From Aradus depressus (lineage: Eukaryota > Arthropoda > Insecta > Hemiptera > Aradidae), in NCBI GenBank assembly GCA_963662175.1, contig OY759225.1:2976001-3040000 (forward strand): a stretch of DNA of 64,000 nt, in the 5' to 3' direction. This document shows positions 32,106-42,175 of the stretch, piece by piece (within the stretch, counting starts at the first letter, position 1; each line of letters opens with the position of its first letter). The translations under genes and the position numbers were made by a program. The notes under the pieces were generated by a model. The model was not told the DNA's origin. It was given only the letters and a program-made list of their open reading frames with translations, and searched no databases.

Positions 32106-32321
32106 TCACTCGACAAAAATGTGACGGTTGGGGAGGTACATGGTGTGGAGAGTACGGAGCTTGGGTTCTTCGCATCGATCTCCGAACCGAACGTCCATCT
32201 GTCTAAGCAGCAACTTTACCATCTCAACCTTCTTGAGACGAATATCCTCCAGGAATTGTAGTTCTGCCTGCACCTCTCTTTGGGCCTCCTGCTCCGGAGA
32301 CATCCTCAAATTGCCTCCAGT
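32106..32321 (-). CDS. Exon 2 of a small unrecognised protein (residues 15-85)
   Basis: A good acceptor (CTCTTTTTCAG, minus) precedes ACTGGAGGC. The frame is open for 71 codons to a TGA: TGGNLRMSPEQEAQREVQAE, then LQFLEDIRLKKVEMVKLLLR, QMDVRFGDRCEEPKLRTLHT and a C-terminus ending HIFVE. Residues ~22-56 form a clear amphipathic helix or short coiled coil (E.Q.ELQFLEDIRLKKVEMVKLLL). There is no signal peptide, membrane segment or zinc motif. The phase-0 acceptor fits exon 1 at 33871-33912, giving an 85-residue protein. Composition and intact frame argue for a real gene. I do not recognise the family; small helical proteins of this shape are often cytoskeletal or axonemal, but that is a guess. 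Confidence 0.55.
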   Translation of the reverse strand, partial: TGGNLRMSPEQEAQREVQAELQFLEDIRLKKVEMVKLLLRQMDVRFGDRCEEPKLRTLHTMYLPNRHIFVE

Positions 32322-32610
32322 CTGAAAAAGAGAAAGATGAAAAAGAATCAAACACATAATGGGATAGAATAGGTGTGATCGCGGGCAAAAGTCACTCCAT
32401 TATCATATAATTCATTTATTTATTACCAGCACATCATGAAAAATATAAAAAATAAATAAATTAACATCCGACGTAGTCATTTTTCAGTATTTCATGAAAA
32501 CCAATTTTATATATCGGCCGCCCTAAGACTGCTCGTTCCAGTTCAAAATGTTAAGATCCCACGTGCTCTTCACAACACTGCCTCGGTTCAAAATATTGAG
32601 ATGTCATATA

Positions 32611-32899
32611 GTTATTATGATTCCTGCACTGGCTTTAACTACGAGGTCATATCGCCTACTACCAACGCTCTTTTATTACTCTGGTGGACATGAGCCCGAC
32701 TCTACTGTCGGAGTCCTAACTTTTGTCTACCCATGTTAAGTTACTTTGGCTAGAATCTTTAACGAGTACCTGACATCGTACAGGCTCGGGACGATCGATT
32801 AAAGTCACATCCGAAGGTCGATGTGCTCCAGGTTTTCGCCAGCTGGAACCCGCGATTTTGAGCTCAGTAAGCAAGCACGCATACCACTGAGCAACCCTG
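32611..32899 (-). mobile_element. SINE within the intron of the 85-residue gene
   Basis: Near full-length with head: GCCCGGG region mutated, CATATCGCCTACTACCAACG, GAGCCCGACTCTACTGTCGG, GGCTCGGGACGATCG, and tRNA part AGCAAGCACGCATACCACTG-AGCAACC. Confidence 0.88.
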
Positions 32900-33198
32900 A
32901 GATGTAATCTAGCCTATGTTCTAAGTTGAACGATCCTTGACAGATCTATGCAAATTTCTTGAATATACGTTCAGCCGTTTTCCCGTGAATGTCAAACATA
33001 CAGACATACATAAAGAACTTGTGCCCAATTAGAGCCAGAAGAATGTTCTTGCAAACAGGATATCCTGTGTTTGTATACAAATACAATATTGTCTTCTCTT
33101 ATTTTTTTCCACCTCTTTTTTACGATCACGTTAGAAAATAATAAAATAGAATGCATGAAGAAAACAAAAACCATATGTTATAAGGAGAGATTAGTTAG

Positions 33199-33474
33199 TT
33201 ATTATGACTCATGCCCGGGCTTATCTACAAGGTCATATCGCCTTCTACCAGAGCGCTCTTTCGTCACTCTGGTGGACATGGGAGTCCTAAATTTCGCCTA
33301 AACCTAAATTGTTATTCACCTAGGGTTCACCCTCTTAATGAGTACCTGATATCGTAAAGGCTCGGGACCATCGCTTAACGTGCTTAAGTTTATTTTACCT
33401 CCAAGGGCCTCGGCCGGGTTTCGAACCCACGATCTTGAGCTCAGTAAGTAAGCACGCATACCACTGAGCTACCA
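33199..33474 (-). mobile_element. SINE within the same intron
   Basis: TTATGACTCATGCCCGGGCT start, body with two small deletions, intact B box (GGGTTTCGAACCC) and A box region (ACCACTGAGCTACC). Confidence 0.9.
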
Positions 33475-33870
33475 ACAAAACCTCTCCCAATTTATCTAAA
33501 TAGCAAAATATTCAAGATATTTATAATATAATAATCGAATGATTTCATGATGAAATCGAATATAGTTTCATTTCAAAATTTTAATAAATATACTACTCTC
33601 CCCCCTCAAATTAAATATTGAGACCCCCAAAGAATCATTGAGGACACCCACCTATATTTCACTGTGTTTTCATAATCTAATGAACCACGGTTCTTACACT
33701 ATAAAACAAAATATTCACTTTAATGCCCTCCAAACCTTTACTGGATTTTTAGAATTATTTGAGAAAAATAATTCAGTTGAACAAAAGGAATAGGAGTGAA
33801 ATTATTGCTTTTTAACCCAAGTCTCAAAATAATTTGGCAACACTGTTAAAAAAAATAAAAAAAAACGTAC
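33475..33870 (-). other. Intron sequence
   Basis: AT-rich non-coding part of the intron between the two exons. No other features are seen. Confidence 0.4.
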
Positions 33871-33912
33871 CTGCATATTTTGTCTTATGTACATACGATT
33901 CATATTAGCCAT
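33871..33912 (-). CDS. Exon 1 of the small unrecognised protein (residues 1-14)
   Basis: On the minus strand CAGTGACATGGCT gives a favourable start context. The frame reads MANMNRMYIRQNMQ and meets a strong donor, CAG|GTACGT. Length 42 nt, phase 0, which joins in frame to exon 2 across a 1549-bp intron containing two SINEs. No in-frame stop lies between start and donor. The short exon alone would be weak evidence; its value is that start context, donor and phase all agree with exon 2. Confidence 0.5.
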
Positions 33913-34013
33913 GTCACTGTGTTATCAAGTTATTTACGACATCCACAACCCTGGGAGGGAGTTCTATCTATGAAATAAAACTCACCGCTTCGAACCTAAC
34001 TGTACTATGTCAG

Positions 34014-34158
34014 TTACTCGTTAACGCCACTTACCCTAGGCAGATAAAAGTTTAGGGTAGGCAAATTTTAGAGCCATGTTCATCAGAGAGACGAATGAGC
34101 GATCTGGTAGTGGGCGATATGACCGCGTAGTTAAGGCCCGGGCATGAGTCGCAATAGA
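34014..34158 (+). mobile_element. SINE, 5'-truncated
   Basis: ACTCGTTAACGCCACTTACC, AAGTTTAGGGTAGGCAAATT, AGCGATCTGGTAGTGGGCGA, AAGGCCCGGGCATGAGTC. Confidence 0.85.
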
Positions 34159-34383
34159 CCAACGTTATGTACAATACAGTTGGGGCTGGTTAGCAGCAGA
34201 ACGCAAATGAGGATCAACATCCCTCCAGCCAAAGTCTGGCATATCCTCCCCAAATAAAAAAAAATGCTGGCAAAAATCCCTGTAAAATTGGACAGATTCC
34301 AGATCTACTTGTGAAAATTTCATGTCAAAAAAGAATACAACTACATAGTTGGCAATGTTCTCACTTTGTTACTTCTTTTATAT

Positions 34384-35127
34384 CGCCACCTATATGAAGT
34401 ATAGGGGAAGTTATGTAAACAATTCCATGTCAAGTTTTCAACGGAATTTCATGTTTTCCGAACTCTAGATTCCAAATATGAAAAAACAAATTCTGTCTAT
34501 CTGTGAACACGCTAACTCTCGATAGAGTGAATATATCGGCACACAATTTTATATGTGAATCGAGATTCTTGTATCGACGGCACCTGTCGATTTTCAGCCA
34601 AATCGATAAAAGAGAAGGAGAGATTAGGGGAGAGGTTTAACTCAAAAACTCTAATAACTACCGTAATGATTGTATAGACACAAAATTCCATATGTGAATT
34701 CAAAACCCCATAAGGGCGACACTTATTAATTTTCAGCGGAATAGATTGAAGGTAAGGGAGGATTTAGGGTGGGAGCTCAATTCAAAAACCCTAATACTTG
34801 CCGATGTAATGAATGTATCGACATGAAATTCCATATTTGAAGTCAAAACTCAATCAGGACATAGCCTATCAAATTTCTGCGATATCGGCTGAAGGGAGGG
34901 AGGTTTAGGGGAGGGGGCTAAACTCAAAAATTCGAATAACTGCCGATCTAATGAATTTATCAAAATTTAGTTTGAGGACTTAGGTAGGTACCCCTATGTA
35001 AGTCAATGATTGAATATTAGCGCAAACGGTCGACTAGTTTTGGAGGAGGAGCGAAAAGTTAATAGATTAATTCGTTCTGGGGAAGTACATCGCCTGGGAT
35101 TTATCGACAACTTTTTTAATATGCGTT
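34384..35127 (+). repeat. R1 dispersed repeat, near-complete copy
   Basis: Starts CACCTATATGAAGTATAGGG-GAAGTTATG and ends CTGGGGAAGTACATCGCC-TGGGATTTATCG. The interior alternates ~140-bp modules, each with ATTTTCAGCCAAATCGAT-like text, a purine block (GAAGGAGAGATTAGGGGAGA), ACTCAAAAACTCTAATAACT and GCCGATGTAATGAATGTATC-GACA. It is non-coding. I could not classify it; the module structure explains why parts of it became tandem repeats elsewhere (H2, H4, 37466-38070). Confidence 0.75.
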
Positions 35128-36705
35128 CATTTCATCTTGACCCAGGTAAATAATAAATAATAATGATTTTGATTAAAAATAATGATTTTGAGACAAAAAA
35201 TGTATAGTAGAATTGACCGCATTACTTGCTGTAATATAATTTTTAAGCAAATTAAAATTTTTAACGTTTTTTATGAATTAAAAAAAAAAATTTTTTTGTC
35301 GGTCAATCTTTTTTTTTTTTGCACATTTAGTTTCCTGGGGAAAAATTAAGGGGAAGTTAAATGATACATTTTTTTGTTTGACCAATATTAACCTAATAAA
35401 TGAATTTTATTGTAGTAAATGTTCCAACTGATGTCCTGCAACTTCAATACATTTATCGAAGTTGTTCCAGAAAATTGCTCAAGGTAATTCCCTATTGAGA
35501 AAGTCTTGATATTTCTGACCATTTAAATTTCCGTCGATAAAAAAGGGACCAACTACTTTGTCATTGGTGATTCCAGCCCAAACATTCACTGACCATGGAT
35601 GTTGTTTATACATTTAACGAAACCAGCGAGGATTTTCTGCATATTATGCCTATTTACTAATCCAATATTGGTGAAAGTTGATTAGTCTGAAAACATTGTG
35701 TACCGAAAAAAATTACTATTAACTTGAACTCGTTCACGCGCCCACTGACAGAATATAATACGGTTATTAAAATCTTCACCAGATAGAGCTTGATGAAGAA
35801 AAATATGGTAAGGGAGAAATTTATGAACACTATCAATAGAAATTGTAGAACCCTGAGAAATTTTCTGGATGCTAATATTAGGATTAGCTTGAACTGCAGC
35901 TAGCACTGCAATCTGATTATTAACATCCGTAACAGTTGATCGACGTTTTTTAATATTTCCTTCCACACTCCCATTTTCAACAAATGGTTTAACCACACGA
36001 TTAAATGTTCTACAAGATGGAAAATTTCTAGCAGGAAAATTATTAGCATAAATCCTTATTGCTTGATTAACATTTTTGACTGATTCAACATAAGCAAAGA
36101 TCATGTTCACTTTTTCCGCAATTGAAAAACTTTCCATGCTTTAGTCTTTTGAGTTATTAATATTAATAAATTTAATTCTATTAACGTTTATGACAATATT
36201 AATACTGGAGAAAGAATTATAGTTCATTGAAATAATACAATAGGAAATGTAAACAATAATAAAATTAAGGAATTGTAAATAAAAGAAAAGAGAGGGGAAA
36301 ACAAAATAACATTGAAACAAAAATATTGCTAAATTGTCATGACTCATTTGTAAATAGAATTAGTAAATGTATTGAAGTTGCAGGACATCAGTTGGAACAT
36401 TTACTACAATAAAATTCATTTATTAGGTTAATATTGGTCTAACAAAACAATGTCACATTATACCTCCCCTTAATTTTTCCCCAGGAATCTAAATATGCAA
36501 AAAAAAGTAGATTGACAGTCAAAAAAGTTTTTTTTTTTTTTTTTAAATTCATAAACAACGTTAAAAATTTTATTTGTTTAAAAATTATTTTACAGCAAAT
36601 AATGCGGTCAATTCTACTTTACATTTTTTTCCCTTAAGCTTTTCTTGATAAAATCATTATTTTTCGAATAATTTGTCTGGGTCAAGATAAAATGAACACC
36701 CTGTA
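35121..36705 (-). mobile_element. DUF4817-type transposon with ~330-bp inverted repeats
   Basis: GCGTTCATTTCATCTTGACCC-AG at the left is mirrored by CTGGGTCAAGATAAAATGAAC at the right. Similarity between the ends continues inward for ~330 bp, including TGTATTGAAGTTGCAGGACA-TCAGTTGGAAC on both sides. The left arm contains the real transposase C-terminus; the right arm repeats it as non-coding sequence. A transposase remnant lies between. The element sits at the right edge of an R1 copy. An ACAGGGT piece beyond the right end suggests part of another copy or an extended end. Confidence 0.75.
35407..36137 (-). pseudogene. Transposase remnant, DUF4817 helix-turn-helix family
   Basis: The first 151 codons (36137 to 35682) encode MESFSIAEKVNMIFAYVESV, the family N-terminal helix-turn-helix, then KRRSTVTDVNNQIAVLAAVQ, SIQKISQGSTISIDSVHKFL, LPYHIFLHQALSGEDFNNRI and FCQWARERVQ...MFSD, just before the first catalytic Asp region. 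A stop follows FSD. Beyond it the frame shows TFTNIGLVNRHNMQ, then after shifts a SVNVW.GI-like block (WAGITNDKVVGPF), then a jump to the C-terminal NFDKCIEVAGHQLEHLL. The middle catalytic region is deleted, so the enzyme is dead. Intact proteins of this type are ~350-400 residues. Confidence 0.8.
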
Positions 36706-36800
36706 TATACACAGGGTATATACATATTATATTGTCTAGGTCTAGAAAATGTGGATTTTTGTGGAATTAGACAATATAAAAGTTGTAAGTTTTTATTTTT
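36706..36800 (+). mobile_element. Penelope-like 3' end fragment
   Basis: GTGGATTTTTGTGGAATTAG-ACAATATAAAAG matches, in opposite orientation, the 3' UTR piece at 28810-28840 and AATTCCACAAAATATAC at 28398. A short inverted repeat (TATATTGTCTAG...TAGACAATATA) surrounds it. Confidence 0.45.
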
Positions 36801-37171
36801 TCCATTATTTATTTATATTATTACTCCTTCACTAAAAGGACCGACCTAAGGGTCAACATTTTATTTTTTCAGATATATAATAATAATAATAATAATATGT
36901 ATTTCCATTAAAACAAAAGTTGGTAATAGGATAGATCGGAAGAATGTAAACATTAAAATAGGTTATAAATTAGATAAATAAACATGATTTGAACAAATGA
37001 CCCGATTAAGCATATCATACCGGAAAGATGGAAGTGATGACAGTCCTATCATGCAGTGGTACGTTCAGGAACTAACCCAATCGGTAGGTTTGCGTGTGGG
37101 TTTAGCAAGTGGCATGTTGAACAGTTGGATCCGAGGGACGCATTATAGTAGCTAGCGTTCGTTATATTTCA
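36801..37171. other. Intergenic
   Basis: AT-rich; a short TAATAATAATAATAATA tract near 36880. Nothing recognised. Confidence 0.45.
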
Positions 37172-38186
37172 CTTCCCATGCTATACCAAGTATAGAACAA
37201 GTTACAATCGGTCAGAAATTCTATGTCGAGTTTTCACCGAAATTTCATCATTTTCATACAAATTAAACAATTAAGTTTTCACTCTCCCTCTAAAACCAAT
37301 CGACCGTTTTGGGTTAAAAAAAAATCAATAGACGACTATTGCAGGGACTTCTGAATCATACTAAATTTCGTGTCGATACATCGGCTCGAGTATCGAGATA
37401 TCTACACCATCATCTAGGAGATATAATATAGAAAAAAAGTGGTCGGTGAATCACCGGCAATGTACTTTGAGGTTTTTGAGTTGAGCCGCCCTCTCATCCC
37501 TTTCTGCCGGTTTTTGAGTTGAGCCGCCCTCTCATCCCTTTCTGCCGGTTTTTGAGTTGAGCCGCCCTCTCATCCCTTTCTGCCGGTTTTTGAGTTGAGC
37601 CGCCCTCTCATCCCTTTCTGCCGGTTTTTGAGTTGAGCCGCCCTCTCATCCCTTTCTGCCGGTTTTTGAGTTGAGCCGCCCTCTCATCCCTTTCTGCCGG
37701 TTTTTGAGTTGAGCCGCCCTCTCATCCCTTTCTGCCGGTTTTTGAGTTGAGCCGCCCTCTCATCCCTTTCTGCCGGTTTTTGAGTTGAGCCGCCCTCTCA
37801 TCCCTTTCTGCCGGTTTTTGAGTTGAGCCGCCCTCTCATCCCCTTCTGCTGGTTTTTGAGTTGAGCCGCCCTCTCATCCCTTTCTGCCAGTTTTTGAGTT
37901 GAGCCGCCCTCTCATCCCTTTCTGCCGGTTTTTGAGTTGAGCCGCCCTCTCATCCCTTTCTGCCGGTTTTTGAGTTGAGCCGCCCTCTCATCCCCTTCTG
38001 CCGGTTTTTGAGTTGAGCCGCCCTCTCATCCCTTTCTGCCGGTTTTTGAGTTGAGCCGCCTTCTCATCCCTTGATATTTGGTATTTAAAAGTCGCAAAAC
38101 ATTAAATACTGTCGGAAACTCCGCATCAAATTTTTTACCGATTAAATAACTTAAATAACCCCCTATACTTCGAATAGCTGCTGGCG
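37172..38186. repeat. R1 copy carrying a 38-bp minisatellite
   Basis: Left end TGCTATACCAAGTATAGAAC-AAGTTACAATCGGTC, right end AAATAACCCCCTATACTTCG. The left ~90 bp reads in one R1 orientation and the rest in the other, so this is an inverted or rearranged copy. The interior is dominated by the minisatellite below. Confidence 0.65.
37466..38070. repeat. 38-bp minisatellite, ~16 copies
   Basis: The unit GGTTTTTGAGTTGAGCCGCC-CTCTCATCCCTTTCTGCC repeats at exactly 38 bp with only a few substitutions (CCCCTTCTGC, TGCTGG, TGCCAG). High uniformity implies recent amplification. The unit is the R1 phrase GAGTTGAGCC.CCCTCT. 38 is not a multiple of three, so no long frame. Confidence 0.95.
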
Positions 38187-38337
38187 AAGTAAATATATAA
38201 TTTGAATTGAACCTGTATCGCAATGTATCTATATATTGGGCCCTTAATACATTTTAACAACACTTCACGTCGTACTTCTAAATACATATTTTCTAAACTA
38301 TAAAGTGACTTTCAACCTGGCGACAACAGGGTTCCGT

Positions 38338-38677
38338 GAGAGCGCCGGTAGCTCAGTGATATGCGTGCTTGTCTTCTGAGCTCAATATCGTGGGTTCGAA
38401 ACCCGACCTAGGCCCTTTTATCTGGGTGGTAAAATAAATTTGAGCATGCCATCCTTCGGATGGAACTTTAAGCGATGGTCCCGAGCCTGTATGATGTCAG
38501 GTACTCGTTAAAGACCCCTGCCCTAGATGATTAAAACTTTAGGGTAGGCAAAATTGAGGACTCCCACAGTAGAGTCGGGCTCATTTCCACCAGAGTGACG
38601 AAAGAGCGCTCTGGTAGTAGGCGGCGATATGACCTCATAGTTAAAGTCTGGGCATGAGTCATAAAACCTAACCTAAT
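38338..38677 (+). mobile_element. Full-length SINE with 11-bp target duplication
   Basis: CAGGGTTCCGT at 38327-38337 and 38678-38688 flanks a 340-bp element. The head has A-box text TAGCTCAGTGATATGCGTGC and B box GGTTCGAAACCC; the tail is CATAAAACCTAACCTAAT. It has A and B boxes for RNA polymerase III. Confidence 0.95.
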
Positions 38678-38916
38678 CAGGGTTCCGTTGTACTCCTCAG
38701 GGATAGGCAATTTATTTACTTACATAAATTTAAACATACCTTGAATTTCTCCAGAATGATAGTATTTAGTAGTCTACATAATAGTGTAATTGGAAACATT
38801 AACCATGATTAGTCATTTAATTGAAGTTAATTATTATTATTGTTTAATATATTTTGTAACAAGATATGTTAACATATGCATATCACATGCAAATTAATTT
38901 CCAATATTATCAATTA
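38678..38916. other. Short intergenic gap
   Basis: Nothing recognised. Confidence 0.45.
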
Positions 38917-39440
38917 CTAGCAGTAATACCCGGCGTTGCCCGGGGAACTTTGACTTTTCTCCCAATATCTCCTATAAGGCTATTCAGTTCCTCGACAGTA
39001 CCTTCATGATGTTATAATTTTCAATTATTCATACGGAATAAGGCTTATAGTCCTTCAACTGTAGTAACGCTGGCTTTGGAGCTAAAACTAATTTATTCAA
39101 AAAGATTTCTCATTAATCGTTGCAATGGTTTTCGAGTTACAAAGATTGCGTGAGTGGATGCTGGGATGGACCAGGGGTTGATTAAAAAATAGACCTTAAC
39201 CTTCCGGTAGATAAAACTTATCTATTCAAAAAGATTCCTCATTAATCATTGCAGTGGTTTTTGACTTACAAAGATTGCGTGGGTGGATGCCGGGATGGAC
39301 CAGATATTGAGGTACTAATACGCCTATAACCTTCCACAGACGATGACGAACAAATTAAAAAAAAAATTAATCAAATCCATCAAGCCGTTCGTGAGTTATA
39401 GCGGTACAACCCACAGACATTTTCAGCTTTATACATATGA
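38917..39440 (-). mobile_element. Compact Helitron H5 (524 bp) with intact borders
   Basis: Minus strand: A|TCATATGTATAAAGCTGAAA ... GGGCAACGCCGGGTATTACT-GCTAG|T. Plus strand shows A at 38916 and T at 39441. Same family as H3, with the same two ~120-bp internal repeats (GTTACAAAGATTGCGTGAGT; GGATGGACCAG). No coding. Confidence 0.9.
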
Positions 39441-39527
39441 TGAATACCAATGTTATATTGTTGATATTTTATTACTTCCCAAGATGTCTAGCGGAAGTTA
39501 TGTAATCAGTTACAAGTTCGTTGTAAG

Positions 39528-39604
39528 TTAGTTACTATGACTCACGAAGTCATATCGCCTAATACCAAAGCGCTCTTTTGTCGCTCTGGTGAACAAGAGC
39601 CCGA
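39528..39604 (-). mobile_element. SINE fragment
   Basis: GTTACTATGACTCACGAAGT-CATATCGCCTAATACC, GCGCTCTTTTGTCGCTCTGG, GAGCCCGACTCTGC. It breaks off where the 96-bp minisatellite begins. Confidence 0.8.
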
Positions 39605-40170
39605 CTCTGCAATGCTACAGATAGGGCCGGCTCCAGTCTGTCCCGACCTCTGCTTGACACATCTCTCTGTTTGTCTGGGACCTGGTCCTTCCTTACCTCT
39701 GCAATGCTACAGACAGAGCCGGCTCCAGTCTGTCCCGACCTCTGTCTGCTTGACACATCTCTCTGTTTGTCTGGGACCTGGTCCTTCCTTACCTCTGCAA
39801 TGCTACAGACAGAGCCGGCTCCAGTCTGTCCCGACCTCTGTCTGCTTGACACATCTCTCTGTTTGTCTGGGACCTGGTCCTTCCTTACCTCTGCAATGCT
39901 ACAGACAGAGCCGGCTCCAGTCTGTCCCTACCTCTGTCTGCTTGACACATCTCTCTGTTTGTCTGGGACCTGGTCCTTCCTTACCTCTGCAATGCTACAG
40001 ACAGAGCCGGCTCCAGTCTGTCCCTACCTCTGTCTGCTTGACACATCTCTCTGTTTGTCTGGGACCTGGTCCTTCCTTACCTCTGCAATGCTACAGACAG
40101 GGCCGGCTCCAGTCTGTCCCGACCTCTGTCTGCTTGACACATCTCTCTGTTTGTCAGGGGCCTGGTCCTC
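39605..40170. repeat. 96-bp minisatellite, ~6 copies
   Basis: The landmark GCAATGCTACAGACAGAGCC recurs at 96-bp spacing (39701, 39797 and so on). Units also contain TCCAGTCTGTCCCGACCTCT and CTTGACACATCTCTCTGTTT. Since 96 is a multiple of three, several frames stay open: 244 and 170 codons on the plus strand and 97 on the minus. Two overlapping plus-strand frames cannot both be conserved proteins, so I treat all as by-products. Units are nearly identical, implying recent expansion. Confidence 0.9.
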
Positions 40171-41033
40171 CTTTACAAGTTAACCTTCCTCAAATAAACA
40201 GCTTGACCCAGATAACCACCATTTACTCTCTCATCACTTCTAAACTATTACTTGAGTCCTCCTATTTTTGAGTGTCTATACTTATCGTCAGTACTTATAT
40301 TTCATTACTTTCTTATACATTTAGTAAAATGTAAACGTGCAAAAATCCGAAATCGAATTTTCAACAGTCCTCCACGTTTCAGGGTCCTCTGAAAAAATGT
40401 ATACCATTTTCGCGATGAACTTTATGCGCGCTCTAACAAAAAAAAAAAAAAAATTGTAACAATAAACTTAAAATTTGAAATACACCTCTTATTTTTAGAC
40501 TTCATCAAAAATATCTACAAATGAAATTTGTAGAGAACACTCAAAGGAACATTTCATTAGAAATAAAAAAACGAAGCGAAATACAAACCGAAAATCGTCC
40601 TAAAATGACGTCTTCAGTACTTAATCCCCCCTCCTTGCCCCTCACAAAATTGTTTCATATTGGCATTAGTCGGTTTGTATATATTGTTATATATACATAT
40701 ATGTCACGTCACATATAATTTTGATTACACGAATCAAATGAGTAACGATTTGTATACTCATACTTATTTTTTATACAACAAGATACAATAAGGATACATT
40801 GGTATAATGAAAAACAATAAATTATACTCAGATTCAAGAGAAATTTTTAGTTTGAATGAAACACAGGTTTATTATAAAAAAACTTACGTTTTCGCATGAT
40901 TATATACTGTAAGGTTAATCTTTTGTAAAAATTTACAAGTTTCGGCAATTATCTGCCATTATTAGGTAGGTAGTGAATTTAAACATACATAAACCAAAAA
41001 AATGTTTAAAAAAAAAAGTGTCGGGTCTTATGG
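40171..41033. other. Intergenic with a Penelope-like 3' UTR trace
   Basis: No gene. At 40935-40975 the minus strand reads CTAATAATGGCAGATAATTG-CCGAAACTTGTAA, in the style of Penelope-like 3' UTRs (ATGGCAGA...CCGAAAC). The rest is AT-rich. Confidence 0.4.
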
Positions 41034-41230
41034 GATTTCGAATTTACATATGAAATTACGTGTGGATACATTTATTACAATGGCAGTTATTAGCATTTTT
41101 ATGTCATAGTTAGAGGGTTTTGGGCTCACATATGGAATCTAGAGGTCGGAAAACAAGAAATTCCGTTGAAAACTCCGCATCAAATTTTCAATCGATTACA
41201 TAACTTCCCCTATACTTCATATAGCTGGGA
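41034..41230 (-). repeat. R1 fragment
   Basis: Contains ATTCCGTTGAAAACTCCGCA, CAATCGATTACATAACTTCC and CCTATACTTCATATAGCTGG, the R1 end. Confidence 0.75.
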
Positions 41231-41284
41231 AAGAAATATTACATGTATAATTATTATATATATAATATTATACTTATAGCAAAG

Positions 41285-41629
41285 AGGGCGCCGGTAGCTC
41301 AGTGGTATGCGTGCTTGACTTCTGAGCTCAAGGTCGTGGGTTCGTAGCCCGACCGAGGCCCTTAGTTTATTTTATCTGGGAGGTAAAATAAACTTAAGCA
41401 CGCCGTCCTTCGGATGGGACGTTAAGCGATGGTCCCGAGCCTGTACGATGTCAGGTACTCGTTAAAGACCCCTACCCTAGATGAATAAAAATTTAGGGTA
41501 GGCAAAATTTAGGACTCCCACAGTAGAGTCGGGCTCATGTCCACCAGAGTGACGAAAGAGCGCTCTGGTAGTAGGCGATATGACCTCGTAGTTAAAGCCC
41601 GGGCATGAGTCATAAAACCTAACCTAACC
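41285..41629 (+). mobile_element. Full-length SINE with 14-bp target duplication
   Basis: TACTTATAGCAAAG at 41271-41284 and 41630-41643 flanks 345 bp. This is the best copy of the family: head GGCGCCGGTAGCTCAGTGGT-ATGCGTGCTTG, B box GGTTCGTAGCCC (one change), body GTCCTTCGGATGGGACGTTA, GATGTCAGGTACTCGTTAAA, CCACAGTAGAGTCGGGCTCA, TGGTAGTAGGCGATATGACC, tail CATAAAACCTAACCTAACC. Pol III A and B boxes lie inside the head; mobilisation needs a partner LINE not in the window. Confidence 0.95.
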
Positions 41630-41643
41630 TACTTATAGCAAAG

Positions 41644-42175
41644 GCTCTAAGATTGATCCTTGAGGTACACCTCAAAATATATTTTACCAGTTGTTACATT
41701 ATATTGAGCTTCGTCTCCGAAACCTTTCAGATAAGTAACTTTGGCTCAATTTTAAAGAAGAATGATGTTCTTCTCTATATGGGTTTGTCTGAAAGAGGTT
41801 TTTGTTTATTCGTCTTCTGGGTCGTCCCATGCCTATTTTATTAGGATACTGCACGAAAACATCCTAGCAGAAAACAGAATCAATGTGAGAGTCAGACAAA
41901 GTGGTGCCAAGGTAGAACATAAAAGAAGCAAAAAAAAAAAACAGTTCGACTTGAATCGAATGAAAGTTGAAGGAAGGGGGGAGCAGAGCGGCGCGGCGAG
42001 TCTGCGGAGTGACGCGAATATCGAGCAGTCATGGCTTAAACGGGGACACAGGAGGATGGTAAGACACGCTGACTTGGCACCGTAGTGCGCACTCCTAGCA
42101 GTAGCTCCCTCAACTAGCTGGCAACAGCTCAATTTAGCTGAACACAAGATTCAACGAGGAAATATACATTTGAAA
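41644..42175. other. Intergenic with a GC-rich purine stretch
   Basis: A frame at 41762-42085 is open for 107 codons (basic, Arg/Lys-rich second half) and an antisense one for 104 codons. Neither has family resemblance. The GC-rich core (GGGGGGAGCAGAGCGGCGCG-GCGAG, 41979) stands out from the AT-rich surroundings. I cannot assign a function. Confidence 0.35.

Noticed and set aside
39537..40271. 244-codon frame over the 96-bp array
   Set aside because: A second plus frame and an antisense frame are open over the same units, and the start lies in SINE sequence.
41285..41356. Functional tRNA gene
   Set aside because: A and B boxes are present but the sequence is part of a dispersed ~345-bp SINE with target duplications and does not fold cleanly into a tRNA.
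41762..42147. Overlapping 107- and 104-codon frames on opposite strands
   Set aside because: No family resemblance, no splice or start context, and low-complexity Lys/Arg or Leu/Phe composition.
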